Position numbers and translations under genes: made by a program. The notes below the pieces were generated by a model that had not been told where the DNA came from, searched no databases, and was given only the letters and a program-made list of their open reading frames with translations. Source: Isoetes taiwanensis (lineage: Eukaryota > Streptophyta > Lycopodiopsida > Isoetales > Isoetaceae). From it: a DNA stretch of 64,000 nt. Shown one piece after another: positions 1-10,896 of the stretch (within the stretch, counting starts at the first letter, position 1; every line of letters begins with the position of its first letter). The stretch spans positions 13,155,614 through 13,219,613 of the forward strand of contig JAJEKV010000033.1 in the NCBI GenBank assembly GCA_021234155.1. The letters run 5' to 3'.

Positions 1-360
1 CATTGACACTATAAGGATTTTTGAAGGAATGCAGCTTAAGTATAAACCTGAGAAGAAGAATCAGGTTGCCGATGCATTAAGCTGAGTAAATATTCAAGCA
101 ATATCTGTGGCAGAAATTGTTGATTTGGAACCAATGAAAGGGGAATATGTGAACGACCCCTCCTTTGGTGTTTCGTATGCACAGGTACAAAAAAAATAGT
201 AAAGAGTCTTTGTCAGAATACAGAATTCATAATGGGTTACTATTCTATCAAAATCGTACTTGTGTTACACAAGATATAGACAAAAAGTGATACAGGAATG
301 TCATGAACCCCTATACTCTGGGCATAGCGGAATTCAAGCTACTTTGGCAACTGTTAAAAG
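1..360 (+). pseudogene. Ty3/gypsy pol fragment: RNase H end and start of integrase
   Basis: In one plus frame the translation reads EKKNQVADALS, the usual end of the gypsy RNase H/connection region, then a stop, and later HEPLYSGHSGIQATLATVKRR, which is the His-containing half of the integrase HHCC zinc finger. Several stops (about positions 82 and 200) show it is dead. The frame runs into the T tract at 364 and resumes after 9159 with WPKLERDV and the CPIC half of the same zinc finger, so this and the 9160-10316 block are two halves of one gene. Confidence 0.88.
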
Positions 361-363
361 ACG

Positions 364-383
364 TTTTTTTTTTTTTTTTTTTT
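364..383. repeat. T20 tract at left junction of the insertion
   Basis: Twenty consecutive T follow the gypsy codons for VKRR. The matching right junction has 24 T (9136-9159), while the inner ends of the two long repeats have only 6-7 T. The original gypsy gene probably had a short T run encoding Phe before Trp. The insertion seems to have used, duplicated or expanded that run. Confidence 0.8.
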
Positions 384-2706
384 AAATTGAACATGAATGT
401 AGAAGATCAATATAGGAAGTTATTATTTTGATGTTCCCTAGCCATCTTTGTTTCATGTACTTTGCTTTTTCATTTACATTATGGATTATGGACCAGGCAT
501 CAGTGGAGGGGCACAAGGGTGTGGATTAGAAGGTGTCACTCTTCTAATTGGGTATATAAAAACCCTAGTTGAAAACGATGATTGAACAAAAGGAAATTTC
601 TTAAGGTTTGAATCCTGTAACATGGGATATTTAGCAGCTTTATGCAAGGTTTGTATAAAATCTAGGCTCTGCAAAAGATATATAGTATGGAGCATGATTA
701 AATTGGATAATGGACTTCTTAACAAAGGCAATTACATGGTTAATTTGGTAGAAGATCAACATATTATGAAAATGGGCAATTGAAGTTGATAAATTATAGT
801 GTTGGATACATATTGACTATTACTATGGAATTATCATATAAGACATGTAGAAACAGAAACGTTGGGGGCAATGGGTTGTTGCATACTAACCTATACAGGA
901 AAATTTAATATGTTGAAGTTTTAGGGCAACAATGGTGCCGGAATTGAGCTTTAGGGCATAATCGGCTAACTGGAACCAAGAAAACGTAGACGTGATTATC
1001 TGGCAGATAACCGTGAGGATGAGCCAGCAAAGAACAATGACATTACGACAGGATGCACCAGGTATGGAACTAAGCCAAGAACCGGTTATTAAGATTACCG
1101 CATGCTATTTAAAACAGCAAGCTACGAATGAATTAGCCCTTAAGGTTAGGAATAGAAGGCCGCTCCCCAGGGGCTGATCCCTGATAGCAAGTATGCCACG
1201 AAAAAGGGGATCCAATCAAAGCTACCCTAAAAAAAAATTGCTGAGGCCAAGCAAAATGAAGGTACTAGCAAGAAGATATATCAATATCACAAGTCTGTGA
1301 GGGATCCGACCTTGAAGACTTGCCAAATTGAGAAGGAAAATACTGAAGGATTAGCAGTTCCTAAACCCAGCAGTGGGATTATGGATTTTGGCAAGGAAGG
1401 AAGCAGTGCTGCAGACACCAAAGAGGATGCATTCGAATTTACATACAACAATAAAGAAGCTGAGAAAGCTGAGGAGACCAATCTGGAGAAATCAAAAGGA
1501 TCTACACATAAGGTTTGATAGGATTGATGTGGGAAAATAATGTTGAAGATGATTCTTAGGCGGTAAATCGATAGATGTACAGGGGTCTTAAATAGGAAGA
1601 CAAAGAATGTAACATAATGTTCTAGTTTCTAAGATATTGTTAAAATTAGTCTTGAAGCATTATTAGACCGATTTCTCTTAAAATTATTGTTAAATGTATT
1701 GGGCTGTTTTGCGAAAATATATGCAGGGTGAAATGGGATAACCTCAAGGAAATCCATGACACCTGCTAGTAGCTTAGGCTTTTACCCAATTCTTGGCTAA
1801 CTGACCTTTGGTTCTACTGCAGGTAACAGATTTCCTTGCTCTCTGCTTTTGTATTTTCAAAAGAGATGAAAGCAGATCCAATGGATTCTAGAAGATGGAG
1901 ATGAAATGTGACAATGATAAGAATTAATGTGCATAATGCTTGGTAATATCTTGATTCAATAGATTAGCAGTTGTATTTTTACAATTAGGACCAGAGATTG
2001 GTGAACTCAAGAGACAAGCCTTTTAAAGGTAAGTTTGTATAAACAGAATAATAAAAACAATGGAATTAGTTGAAATATGGAAGTTACTTGTTGAATACAT
2101 GGGGTTTTAAAATAGATATTGCTTAAATATGAAAGTATGTTTGTCTTGAATGCATGAGGTATAAGAAAAAATTGTTAGTGCTGAATTTTCTGGTTATATA
2201 CATGGGGAATAAAATGGATATGGCTTAAACGTAAGCTTATATAAGGTGTATAAGCCTGCTGTAAGCATGCAATGCAGAATTAAAGAATGGAAAACATTTT
2301 AGTTTACATTTAGAGATGTAATTGAAGTTCTGGCCTAGTTGGCGTATATTATAAAGAAACATTGACTGGGATAATAATAGTAATGGCGATATTAGAACCA
2401 TTATTTAGAATATGATAATAATTTTGCTTCTAGAATGGCCACTGATTATGGGCTTAATTGAAAAAGGTATGCTTAGTGCTTAATCTGGTAAATTATGGCT
2501 GAACTTTGAATTAAATGAGTAAATAGTTAAACATACCTTTATTGTGGAAAAATATGAATATAACTAAAGGTGGATTTAGTCATGAGATCAAAAGTTAAAC
2601 CAGGACATTGACCTAGACATAAGAGTATCTGCTTATGTTTAGGACTGCAAATTGGTGTCTTAGGACAGAAAGAATGATGTTCTAGTAGTCTAGAACTGAT
2701 TGGAGG
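384..2706 (+). repeat. Left long direct repeat (pseudo-LTR) of the Penelope-like element
   Basis: About 2323 bp, nearly identical to 6855-9135. It carries one 47-bp segment (about 731-777) absent from the right copy; the segment lies between short GGCAATT repeats, as expected for a slippage deletion. A handful of substitutions and 1-2 base indels also differ. It contains a broken copy of the small ORF that is open at 7415-7945. TTTAGGG occurs twice as single copies near 920-960, too few to call telomeric. Confidence 0.9.
992..1518 (+). pseudogene. Broken copy of the pseudo-LTR ORF
   Basis: Homologous base for base to the 176-codon ORF at 7415-7945. Here small indels and a stop near 1175 (GGGCTGATCC where the other copy reads GGGCAGATCC) divide it into pieces (992-1177 and 1297-1518). 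The C-terminal 73 residues are identical to the right copy. It is hydrophilic and Lys/Glu rich, with no family recognised. It may be the 5' exon of the element's first ORF, since a splice-donor-like GTAAGT lies downstream at about 2031. Confidence 0.7.
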
Positions 2707-2822
2707 TTTTTTTATGTCATACTTCAGTTTATTGGTTTTACCAATAACTCTGTCCGTGGTTTAAAATAATTACAGATATGATCTATTTACTGATTAAAGT
2801 TTGGATGTGTTCTTGTGTATAG
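2031..2822 (+). other. Possible intron joining the pseudo-LTR ORF to the core ORF
   Basis: AAAG|GTAAGT at about 2027-2036 looks like a donor and TGTGTATAG ending at 2822 looks like an acceptor; the core reading frame opens at 2823 with no nearby ATG. Retained introns are documented for Penelope-like elements. The exact donor is uncertain, because the upstream ORF ends at 1518 and sequence from there to 2030 would need another exon or a different donor. cDNA would decide. Confidence 0.3.
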
Positions 2823-4399
2823 GAACCACAGGGGGATGAGGAACCCGATATATATAACCAGTGGATTAAAGAATTACTCGCGTTCAATTATGATAAGTGT
2901 AAGATTTGCAGCCCGAATTTTGCTGTTCAAACAATTCTTGGATGCATCCGAAATAAAGATATCCATTCCTTTATAACTTTCAAGGAAGTTAATTTGTGCA
3001 ACAAAGCCCTATCTCCTGTTTCCTATTTGGGGTTTAGTGGCTGGTTTAGAGTGTTTCAAAACATGAAGAAGACAAATTTTGAGTTTGGCAAATGCAAGGG
3101 CATCATTACTGAGCTATATGGTAACATGGAGAATATTATGTTCAAAAGGACATGTCTAGAGGACGATGCTGCTCTGAAATTTGTTGCAGGCATCACGGCA
3201 CTGGAAACAGCAAATAATATCATGCCATCATTCCATAAAGATGAAGAAGAGAATCTCAATTCAAACATTGAGATAGCAGGTGATGCCAACGAGTGTTTGT
3301 TTTCTGATTTTGATCTTAATGAAGAGGATCTTGCAGGGATCAATTATAAAAAGGAAAAGTTACTTGATATCAAGGAACCACTCAGTAAGGAGCTGGATTT
3401 GGATGAAAATGTCCCGGAGTTGACACTATCAAACTCAACGTGTTTTCCTGTCCTCATAGAACAAACTGTTGAGTGTTATGCAGGGGTATATGACCATGCT
3501 ATATGGCTTAGCCAGAATTTTGCTGCCTTGGCCCCCATAGATTTGGAGACTTGGATTGCATTGGCTGGTATTTCAAATGAAGAAATTAAGGAAGCTAAGG
3601 TAGCAGCGCACAAATTGGAGAAGACCTTTGCTAATATCAATCCAGATCTCAATTTTAAAATGGATTTCTATGGACTTATTTGCATCAAAGATGCTCCTAT
3701 TGTAATCAGCCAAAAGGGGCACATGGCATTTGCAAATATAGAAAGAAATGATTATTGTCTGAAACGTATTTTCAGAACACATTGCCCCTATTTCAGGTGC
3801 CAATGTGAAAAAGAGAAATTCAGCTTCAAGAAAAATAATGATGATAAATGCAAGTGTACAATTGTATGATTTGACCAGGGGATATGGTACATGATGAACC
3901 ATATGGAAAGGCTATATCCTGGGTCAACTCCAATGCTTAAAATGGTCATAATGACCAAGCTGCTGAACAAAGTCATGAAACCTGCTGTTCTGGCCTATAT
4001 CTCATCTGGAAGTAAGGAGGACTATGATAGAAATGACTTTGCAATATGCAAAAAACTCTGATACAAATCTAAAAGAGACCTTTGGCAGTAGCAAAATGGT
4101 GGATATTGCAGAAAAAATGATCAAGCCTGTGTCGTTTTTGAAGGATAAGATATCTGCAAGAAGCTAGTACTAACAGTATCAGATCAAAGCAAAGTTCAAC
4201 ACGTACTCCTAAAATGCCTCCAAGAATTACGTGTGATCCAAGAGGCACCAAGGACATTATACAAATTCCCAGCACTCCAACTTCAGGCAGTGTGATGATT
4301 GTGGATGGATTCTCCATTACAAAAGTGGATGACAAGATAATATCATTGGAAGAAAGTACTCCTATGAAGCTGGAATATGTGGAAGATTCGCAAGAATAA
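2823..4399 (+). pseudogene. First core ORF of the Penelope-like element, function unknown
   Basis: An open frame from 2823 runs to a TGA at 3867-3869, continues open in the same frame to about 4060, then shifts frame and appears to end at 4399. The main open part is 291 codons from a TTG at 2994, and the frame is open further upstream to 2823, so translation probably begins in an upstream exon. The protein is acidic, with a Cys/His-rich patch near 3780-3860 (RTHCPYFRCQC and CKCTI) that could bind metal. The tail is Ser/Thr/Lys rich. I recognise no family. It precedes the reverse transcriptase by about 200 bases. Confidence 0.55.
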
Positions 4400-4602
4400 A
4401 ATATGAAAGTTTTTTCGGAATGTATGCCCTAAGTAATGCCAAAAGTTTATGGCACTTTTTGGAAAAAACAAAAAAATGTATGACAGTATTCCTGTCATGT
4501 GCCATTTGGCTTTACATTTTGGAACTATGAATATAATTACAGTTGATTTTTTGAATGTTTTCACTAAACTAGGGTAAAGGCTGATACATGGTATTTATGT
4601 AG

Positions 4603-6675
4603 GTGGAAAATGTGAAGAACAGGACTATCATAAGGGATATAAATAAAAACAGACACCTACAGAGCAAAGAAAGAGACAAGGAAGCAAAAATTGTACATAT
4701 GACATTTCTGTCTAAAGCACTGGATGGCTTTGACATTAAAGGTATTTTTTACAACATTATGTATGAAGTGTTTCAGGATAGAGGAACAGAAATGGTAAAG
4801 AATACAAAATTTGCATGGAGATATATCGAACAGATTAGGGACAAGGTGTACAAACCTTACCTGATATTTGCTGATAATGGTGCTAAGAAATGTCCGTGCT
4901 CAAACCCTAATTTAGCAAAATACATTGACCAAAGGATAGGCCATGTGAGAACCACTAACATAGACATTATACATTCCACAAAGCTAAAAAATGCAATGGA
5001 ATGTGGATTGAATCATATCCCTGATAACCCCTTGAGTATTCAAGAGTTTATGGTGGAGTTTGCTAAAATGTGCCAACAATTTTTTCTGGTACACAAATAT
5101 GAAATGCTGGATCTCACAGAAGCAGATGTATTGAATCTATGCGAGTTATTGCAAAAAATGGCACATACACAGATTGTTGACTTGAAGAATGCACTTCCAC
5201 AAAAAAGATTCTTATGGAATGACAAAGATGTGCAAAAGAATATTGAGTGGCTCAATAAAAATCTTTATGTAGCTGGCTTGGATAAGGCAGCCAACAATGC
5301 TGTGTTTATTTGTCCGAAACATATTTTCCAGATGGCCCAACTTAGACTAGACAGTACTGATTTTCAAAAACAGAAAATAAGACCTGATGAGGTGAAAAGG
5401 AAATGTATTTCAGAAATAAAAAAACTTGCTGGAGAAATTCAGGTTCAAAGTTTGAAACTACCCTACTTAATGGCTACGTATAAAGAGCATAAAGGAGAAT
5501 ACAGATGGTTGACAAATGCCCACAGTACATTGTATTCGGAAATAGCTGACACCATAACTGGGATCTTAAACAACTTCTTGGAAGTGTGGCCTAAAATATG
5601 CTTTAAGGCGACTGCAAAATTTAGATTCTGGAACCCAAGGAAAATCAATGCATGCTGGATGATTAATTCCATGTATGATGTTGTTTTAAATCTGCCATGT
5701 AGAATACACAATGTTTTTTCAGCCGACATAATGAAATGTTACGAAAATATCCCATTATTTGGGGAGGAAGGCAGTATGGACATCCTGAATGAGATAACTG
5801 ATATGGTATGGGAACATCAGATGATGGAACACACATATTTTGACATGCTTATCAAGGCAAAGAAGGATGGGATCAAAGTGAAGTGGGCAAAGTCTGCCAA
5901 AGACAAGGAGAATATCAGTTGGAAACTAGTCAGAAAACAGGAATTTAAACATATAAATGCTTGGCTTTTGAGCAGCTGCTACATACAGATGGGAAACGAA
6001 ATATGGAAACAAGTTAAGGGAATACCAATGGGCTTTAGTTGCAGCCCTGCATGGTGCAACTTGTACCTTGCGTGGTAAGAATTGAAGTTCATACTGAGCT
6101 TAGCACACAACAACAAATATGACCTCATTTATAGGTTCCAGCGTGCGACACGATATATAGATGACTTGAATGTAATAAATGGAGGCCAGGTTATGGAATT
6201 TCTTACAAAAGAAGCTGAATACCCGTTATACAACTTAAATTGTTTAAGCATCAGAGATGAAACAGGTTATGAGACTATGGACAATTCGGATACTCCAATT
6301 GGGGTAAAATGTAACTTTCTAAATATGTCATTTATGGTTACTGATCATAACAGGGGCACATTTAAGATGAATAGGTATGACAAGAGGAACAATTTACCTT
6401 TCAAAGTAAACAGGTTTATAAGAGCGAATAGCTGCAGACCGTATAAACAGGCCTCCAAGGTAATTATTTCACAAATAGCACCGTATGTGTATGCTCACTC
6501 GGAAGCAGAGGCAGCAGCTAATAGTGTGCAGGAATTGATTGAAGCTTTTGTAAGCAATGGTTTTGGGAGAAATAAGATCACCCAGATTGTGCTCAATAAC
6601 TTACAGGGTGAGGAGTTTCTTGGTTTATTATTCAAAATGCAGGAAATGGTAAGATACCTTAAGCATAAAGTTTAA
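4603..6675 (+). pseudogene. Penelope-type reverse transcriptase without endonuclease
   Basis: Two blocks (4603-6078, 491 codons; 6082-6675, 197 codons) lie in the same frame, separated by one TAA at 6076-6078, so a single nonsense mutation breaks an otherwise open protein of about 690 residues. Reverse transcriptase motifs are in order: a template-handling region with YRWLTNAHSTLYS, motif A ADIMKCYENIPL (Asp about residue 375), motif B GIPMGFSCSPAWCNLYL, and the catalytic YIDD box at 6154-6165, then a thumb-like tail. No GIY-YIG endonuclease follows; only about 180 bases separate the stop from the right repeat. A more distant protist-like RT clade is the alternative. Confidence 0.75.
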
Positions 6676-6746
6676 GAAGGCACTATACAAAGTATGTACT
6701 ACAAGAGCAATGTGGTGGAACAAGATTGGTGGGGTAGGGCCTTGGT

Positions 6747-6773
6747 GCAACAAGGTCCTATGTCCCTTGTTGC
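6747..6773 (+). other. Hairpin after the reverse transcriptase stop
   Basis: A perfect 9-bp inverted repeat (GCAACAAGG and CCTTGTTGC) with a 9-base loop lies between the RT stop and the right long repeat. Its position in the 3' untranslated part would suit an RNA structure recognised by the reverse transcriptase. That role is inference. Confidence 0.5.
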
Positions 6774-6854
6774 TGCCAAACAAAGTTATCTTTCTTGCAA
6801 TTAAAGGTAAAATTAGGCCCCCCTGACCTGTGGTAGGAGGCAGGGTTTTTTATT

Positions 6855-9135
6855 AAATTGAACATGAATGTAGAAGATCAATATAGGAAGTTATTATTTT
6901 GATGTTCCCTAGCCATCTTTGTTTCATGTACTTTGCTTTTTCATTTACATTATGGATTATGGACCAGGCATCAGTGGAGGGGCACAAGGGTGTGGATTAG
7001 AAGGTGTCACTCTTCTAATTGGGTATATAAAAACCCTAGTTGAAAACGATGATTGAACAAAAGGAAATTTCTTAAGGTTTGAATCCCGTAACATGGGATA
7101 TTTAGCAGCTTTATGCAAGGTTTGTATAAAATCTAGGCTCTGCAAAAGATATATAGTATGGAGCATGATTAAATTGGATAATGGACTTCTTAACAAAGGC
7201 AATTGAAGTTGATAAATTATAGTGTTGGATACATATTGACTATTACTATGGAATTATCATATAAGACATGTAGAAACAGAAACGTTGGGGGCAATGGGTT
7301 GTTGCATACTAACCTATACAGGAAAATTTAATATGTTGAAGTTTTAGGGCAACAATGGTGCCGGAATTGAGCTTTAGGGCATAATCGGCTAACTGGAACC
7401 AAGGAAACGTAGACGTGATTATCTGGCAGATAATCATGAGGATGAGCCAGCAAAGAACAATGACATTACGACAGGATGCACCAGGTATGGAACTAAGCCA
7501 AGAACTGTCGGTATTAAGGATTACTGCATGCTATTTAAAACAGCAAGCTACGAATGAATTAGCCCTTAAGGTTAGGAATAGAAGGCCGCTCCCCAGGGGC
7601 AGATCCCTGATAGCAAGTATGCCACGAAAAAAGGGGGATCTGAATCAGGCTACCCGGAAAAGAATTGCTGAGGCCAAGCAAAATGAAGGTACTAGCAAGA
7701 AGATATATCAATATCACAAGTCTGTGAGGGATCCGACCTTGAAGACTTGCCAAATTGAGAAGGAAAATACTGAAGGATTAGCAGTTCCTAAACCCAGCAG
7801 TGGGATTATGGATTTTGGCAAGGAAGGAAGCAGTGCTGCAGACACCAAAGAGGATGCATTCGAATTTACATACAACAATAAAGAAGCTGAGAAAGCTGAG
7901 GAGACCAATCTGGAGAAATCAAAAGGATCTACACATAAGGTTTGATAGGATTGATGTGGGAAAATAATGTTGAAGATGATTCTTAGCTGGTAAATCTGAT
8001 AGATGTACAGGGTCTTAAATAGGAAGACAAAGAATGTAACATAATGTTCTAGTTTCTAAGATATTGTTAAAATTAGTCTTGAAGCATTATTAGACTGATT
8101 TCTCTTAGAAATTATTGTTAAATGTATTGGGCTGTTTTGCGAAAATATATGCAGGGTGAAATGGGATAACCTCAAGGAAATCCATGACACCTGCTAGTAG
8201 CTTAGGCTTTTACCCAATTCTTGGCTAACTGACCTTTGGTTCTACTGCAGGTAACAGATTTCCTTGCTCTCTGTTTTGTATTTTCAAAAAGAGATGAAAG
8301 CAGATCCAATGGATTCTAGAAGATGGAGATGAAATGTGACAATGATAAGAATTAATGTGCATAATGCTTGGTAATATCTTGATTCAATAGATTAGCAGTT
8401 GTATTTTTACAATTAGGACCAGAGATTGGTGAACTCAAGAGACAAGCCTTTTAAAGGTAAGTTTGTATAAACAGAATAATAAAAACAATGGAATTAGTTG
8501 AAATATGGAAGTTACTTGTTGAATACATGGGGTTTTAAAATAGATATTGCTTAAATATGAAAGTATGTTTGTCTTGAATGCATGAGGTATAAGAAAAAAT
8601 TGTTAGTGCTGAATTTTCTGGTTATATACATGGGGAATAAAATGGATATGGCTTAAACGTAAGCTTATATAAGGTGTATAAGCCTGCTGTAAGCATGCAA
8701 TGCAGAATTAAAGAATGGAAAACATTTTAGTTTACATCTAGAGATGTAATTGAAGTTCTGGCCTAGTTGGCGTATATTATAAAGAAACATTGACTGGGAT
8801 AATAATAGTAATGGCGATATTAGAACCATTATTTAGAATATGATAATAATTTTGCTGCTAGAATGGCCACTGATTATGGGCTTAATTGAAAAAGGTATGC
8901 TTAGTGCTTAATCTGGTAAATTATGGCTGAACTTTGAATTAAATGAGTAAATAGTTAAACATACCTTTATTGTGGAAAAATATGAATATAACTAAAGGTG
9001 GATTTAGTCATGAGATCAAAAGTTAAACCAGGACATTGACCTAGACATAAGAGTATCTGCTTATGTTTAGGACTGCAAATTGGTGTCTTAGGACAGAAAG
9101 AATGATGTTCTAGTAGTCTAGAACTGATTGGAGGG
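6855..9135 (+). repeat. Right long direct repeat (pseudo-LTR) of the Penelope-like element
   Basis: About 2281 bp matching 384-2706 from the same AAATTGAACATG start to the same ATTGGAGG end. It is preceded by a short T run inside the element and followed by T24 at the outer junction. The high identity of the two copies suggests either recent insertion or copying from one template. Confidence 0.9.
7415..7945 (+). CDS. Small ORF in right pseudo-LTR, unknown function
   Basis: A 176-codon frame, open here but broken in the left repeat. It is basic at the N-terminal half (RNRRPLPRG, MPRKKGD) and Lys/Glu rich toward the end (EAEKAEETNLEKSKGS), which is compatible with an RNA- or DNA-binding accessory protein. 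No family is recognised. The listed start may not be the true start; ATGAGG at about 7436 or ATGCCACG at about 7619 are alternatives. It may be a 5' exon belonging to a downstream tandem copy. Confidence 0.4.
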   Translation: MIIWQIIMRMSQQRTMTLRQDAPGMELSQELSVLRITACYLKQQATNELALKVRNRRPLPRGRSLIASMPRKKGDLNQATRKRIAEAKQNEGTSKKIYQYHKSVRDPTLKTCQIEKENTEGLAVPKPSSGIMDFGKEGSSAADTKEDAFEFTYNNKEAEKAEETNLEKSKGSTHKV

Positions 9136-9159
9136 TTTTTTTTTTTTTTTTTTTTTTTT

Positions 9160-10316
9160 GGCCAAAACTTGAAAGAGATGTTAAAAGGTATGTTGAAGCA
9201 TGTCCTATCTGTCAACAAATGAAAGCTTCTACCGGTAAGTCTGCCAGACTGGTACAACCTTTGCCTAAACAGTGGTAGACAGGTGGTCTAAACATGTTCA
9301 TTTTAGTCCATGTAAGTCCAACATGATTGCACCACAAACAAGTCAAATTTTCTTAAAGTAGATATTTAAGATTCATGGAATGCCAGATGCAATCATATGG
9401 ATAGAGATCCCCTATTCTGTAGCAGGTTTTAGTCCGGACTTATGAAAAACTTAGGCACAACCTTAAAGTTTTCCACAGCCTGTCATCCTCAGACGAATGG
9501 TCAAACTGAAGTTGTGAACCGTGTCATTGAAGATATGCTGAGAGCTTATGTTGCAGAAAGGCAAAGCCAGTGGGAAGAGTACCTTTATCTTCTAGAGTTT
9601 GCTTACAATAACACCGTCCACTCAGTTACCCAAAGAACTCCTTTTGAAGTAGTGTACAGATACTCCTTGGAATCCCCTATAGAAGTACCCACTTCGGATG
9701 AGGCCGCCACAGATTTTGCAGATATCTTACAGGAGGTAAAGTCACGAATCCAAAAGAGCCAAGAGTTGATAACTTCTAAACTTGCAAAGAAACAGAAGAA
9801 AGTCGTTTACAAAAAAGATCAATGGGTTTGGATTCGTCTTTCCAAGAAGCATCTATGAAAAATGGGAAATCAGTATGTAGAACTGGCACCTAGGTATTAT
9901 GGTCCATTTCAAGTTGACGACAAAATTGGTGAAAATGCTTATCGTTTATATTTATATATGGGAAACAGACTAACCTGCATCCAGCTTTTAATGTGGAAAT
10001 ACTAAAACCCTATAAGGGAAGTGAAATTTCTCCTGAGATTTTGCAGAAAATGGAATTTTCAGAACCTCCCAACATCAAGGGTGATGAAGAAGTGCTTGAA
10101 CCAAAGAAAATACTCATGCACCAGGATAAGAAAACTAGGAGTTCCTCCTATCGAAAATATCTTATGAAATTCAAATTTCACCCACCCTCTGATGCAATAT
10201 GGTATTCAAGGTCGAACTTAAGGAATACAACTCACTTGTGGAGGAATATGAGAAAACTTTGCAAGATTAACAAGCAAAGTTACGAGACCTTTAAGTTTGA
10301 ACTACTTCAATATTAA
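9160..10316 (+). pseudogene. Ty3/gypsy integrase, second half and C-terminus
   Basis: Continues the gene broken at 360: WPKLERDVKRYVEACPICQQ completes the HHCC finger. The block with the first catalytic Asp is missing or scrambled (9253-9440, several stops). From 9442 the frame is open for 138 codons with HPQTNGQTEVVNR, carrying the catalytic Glu region, then AYNNTVHSVTQRTPFEV. The GPF/Y-like module RYYGPFQV and HPAFNVEILKPY follow across frameshifts near 9860 and 9990. All of this is standard gypsy (Metaviridae-type) integrase order. Confidence 0.9.
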
Positions 10317-10389
10317 AAATTGCAGTTACTTTATAAAGAAAATGTCTAAAGATTGGTATCTTAATACCTTGAATTTCTTTACTATAAAG

Positions 10390-10575
10390 ATATCAAGTCC
10401 TCTAAAGGAATTGAGGCCATCTCTAGCAATATTGAGATGAAAGTCCTCTAAAGGAATTGAGGTCATTTCTAACAGGATTGAAATGAAAATTTCTAAGGGA
10501 AAAGAGATTAAAGACCTTTAAAAGAACTAAGGCGATTCCTAACAGAAATGGAATAACCACCCTTAAAGGAACTAG
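10390..10575 (+). repeat. Diverged ~50-bp tandem repeats at gypsy 3' end
   Basis: About four degraded units built on AGTCCTCTAAAGGAATTGAGG followed by TCTAACAG-type sequence. They lie between the integrase end and the polypurine tract, a position where many gypsy elements carry short repeats. Confidence 0.55.
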
Positions 10576-10617
10576 GGTGCACAATTTTTCCTCGTGATTA
10601 ACGTGGACGTTTAATCT

Positions 10618-10630
10618 CGAGAAGGGAAGG
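10618..10630 (+). other. Polypurine tract of gypsy element
   Basis: A purine run GAGAAGGGAAGGA lies immediately before TTGTTACGG, where an LTR would begin with TGTTAC. In LTR elements this tract primes plus-strand synthesis. Confidence 0.6.
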
Positions 10631-10632
10631 AT

Positions 10633-10896
10633 TGTTACGGCTTAAGGCTGACTCGGGGGAGAGGCTCAGACCCAACACATTACTGACTAGTTATCCTTTA
10701 CTAAAATGTCATGGTTCCACATGGGGTTAATTTAAATTGGCCAAGACATAACATTCATGTGTATTTAAATAAGGCATGGTTGATATTGGGGGAGCAGGCG
10801 TTTTAGCCAAAGGGCCGATCAAAGTCATCTGATCACTGGATCTGATGAGAAAAGGGTCGGACTGGCTCCAATATTAGCCGAATCTGACCTGTAACA
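10633..10896 (+). repeat. Candidate 3' LTR of the gypsy element
   Basis: It starts TGTTAC after the polypurine tract and would end at GTAACA (10891-10896), the reverse complement of the start, giving about 264 bp. A TATA-like TATTTAAATA lies inside. The alternative is a longer LTR reaching about 11.2 kb, because a better TATA signal (CTTATAAATG, about 10979) lies downstream. The 5' LTR is outside the window, so the end cannot be fixed. Confidence 0.4.

Larger units (their letters stand above)
364..9159 (+). mobile_element. Penelope-like retroelement nested in gypsy integrase
   Basis: An 8.8 kb insertion separates the two halves of a gypsy integrase zinc finger. It is bounded by T20 (364-383) and T24 (9136-9159). 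Inside are two long direct repeats (384-2706, 6855-9135) around a unique core with two coding regions, the second a reverse transcriptase of Penelope type. Terminal partial-tandem repeats (pseudo-LTRs) and retained introns are known for Penelope-like elements. No GIY-YIG endonuclease is visible, as in the Athena/Coprina group, which is reported from Selaginella. Assignment to that group is inference from motifs; a tree would settle it. Confidence 0.72.

Noticed and set aside
486-731. 81-codon minus ORF present in both long repeats
   Set aside because: It is short, has no recognisable family, and lies antisense in the repeated segment; identical presence in both copies follows from the repeat itself.
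915-960. Telomeric TTTAGGG repeats
   Set aside because: Only two separated single copies; expected by chance in this base composition.
384-2706. Hammerhead ribozyme in the pseudo-LTR, as known for some Penelope-like elements
   Set aside because: I looked for the CTGANGA...GAAA core. The only near match (CTGAGGA near 1470) lies in the ORF, has a poor stem II and no convincing stems I and III.
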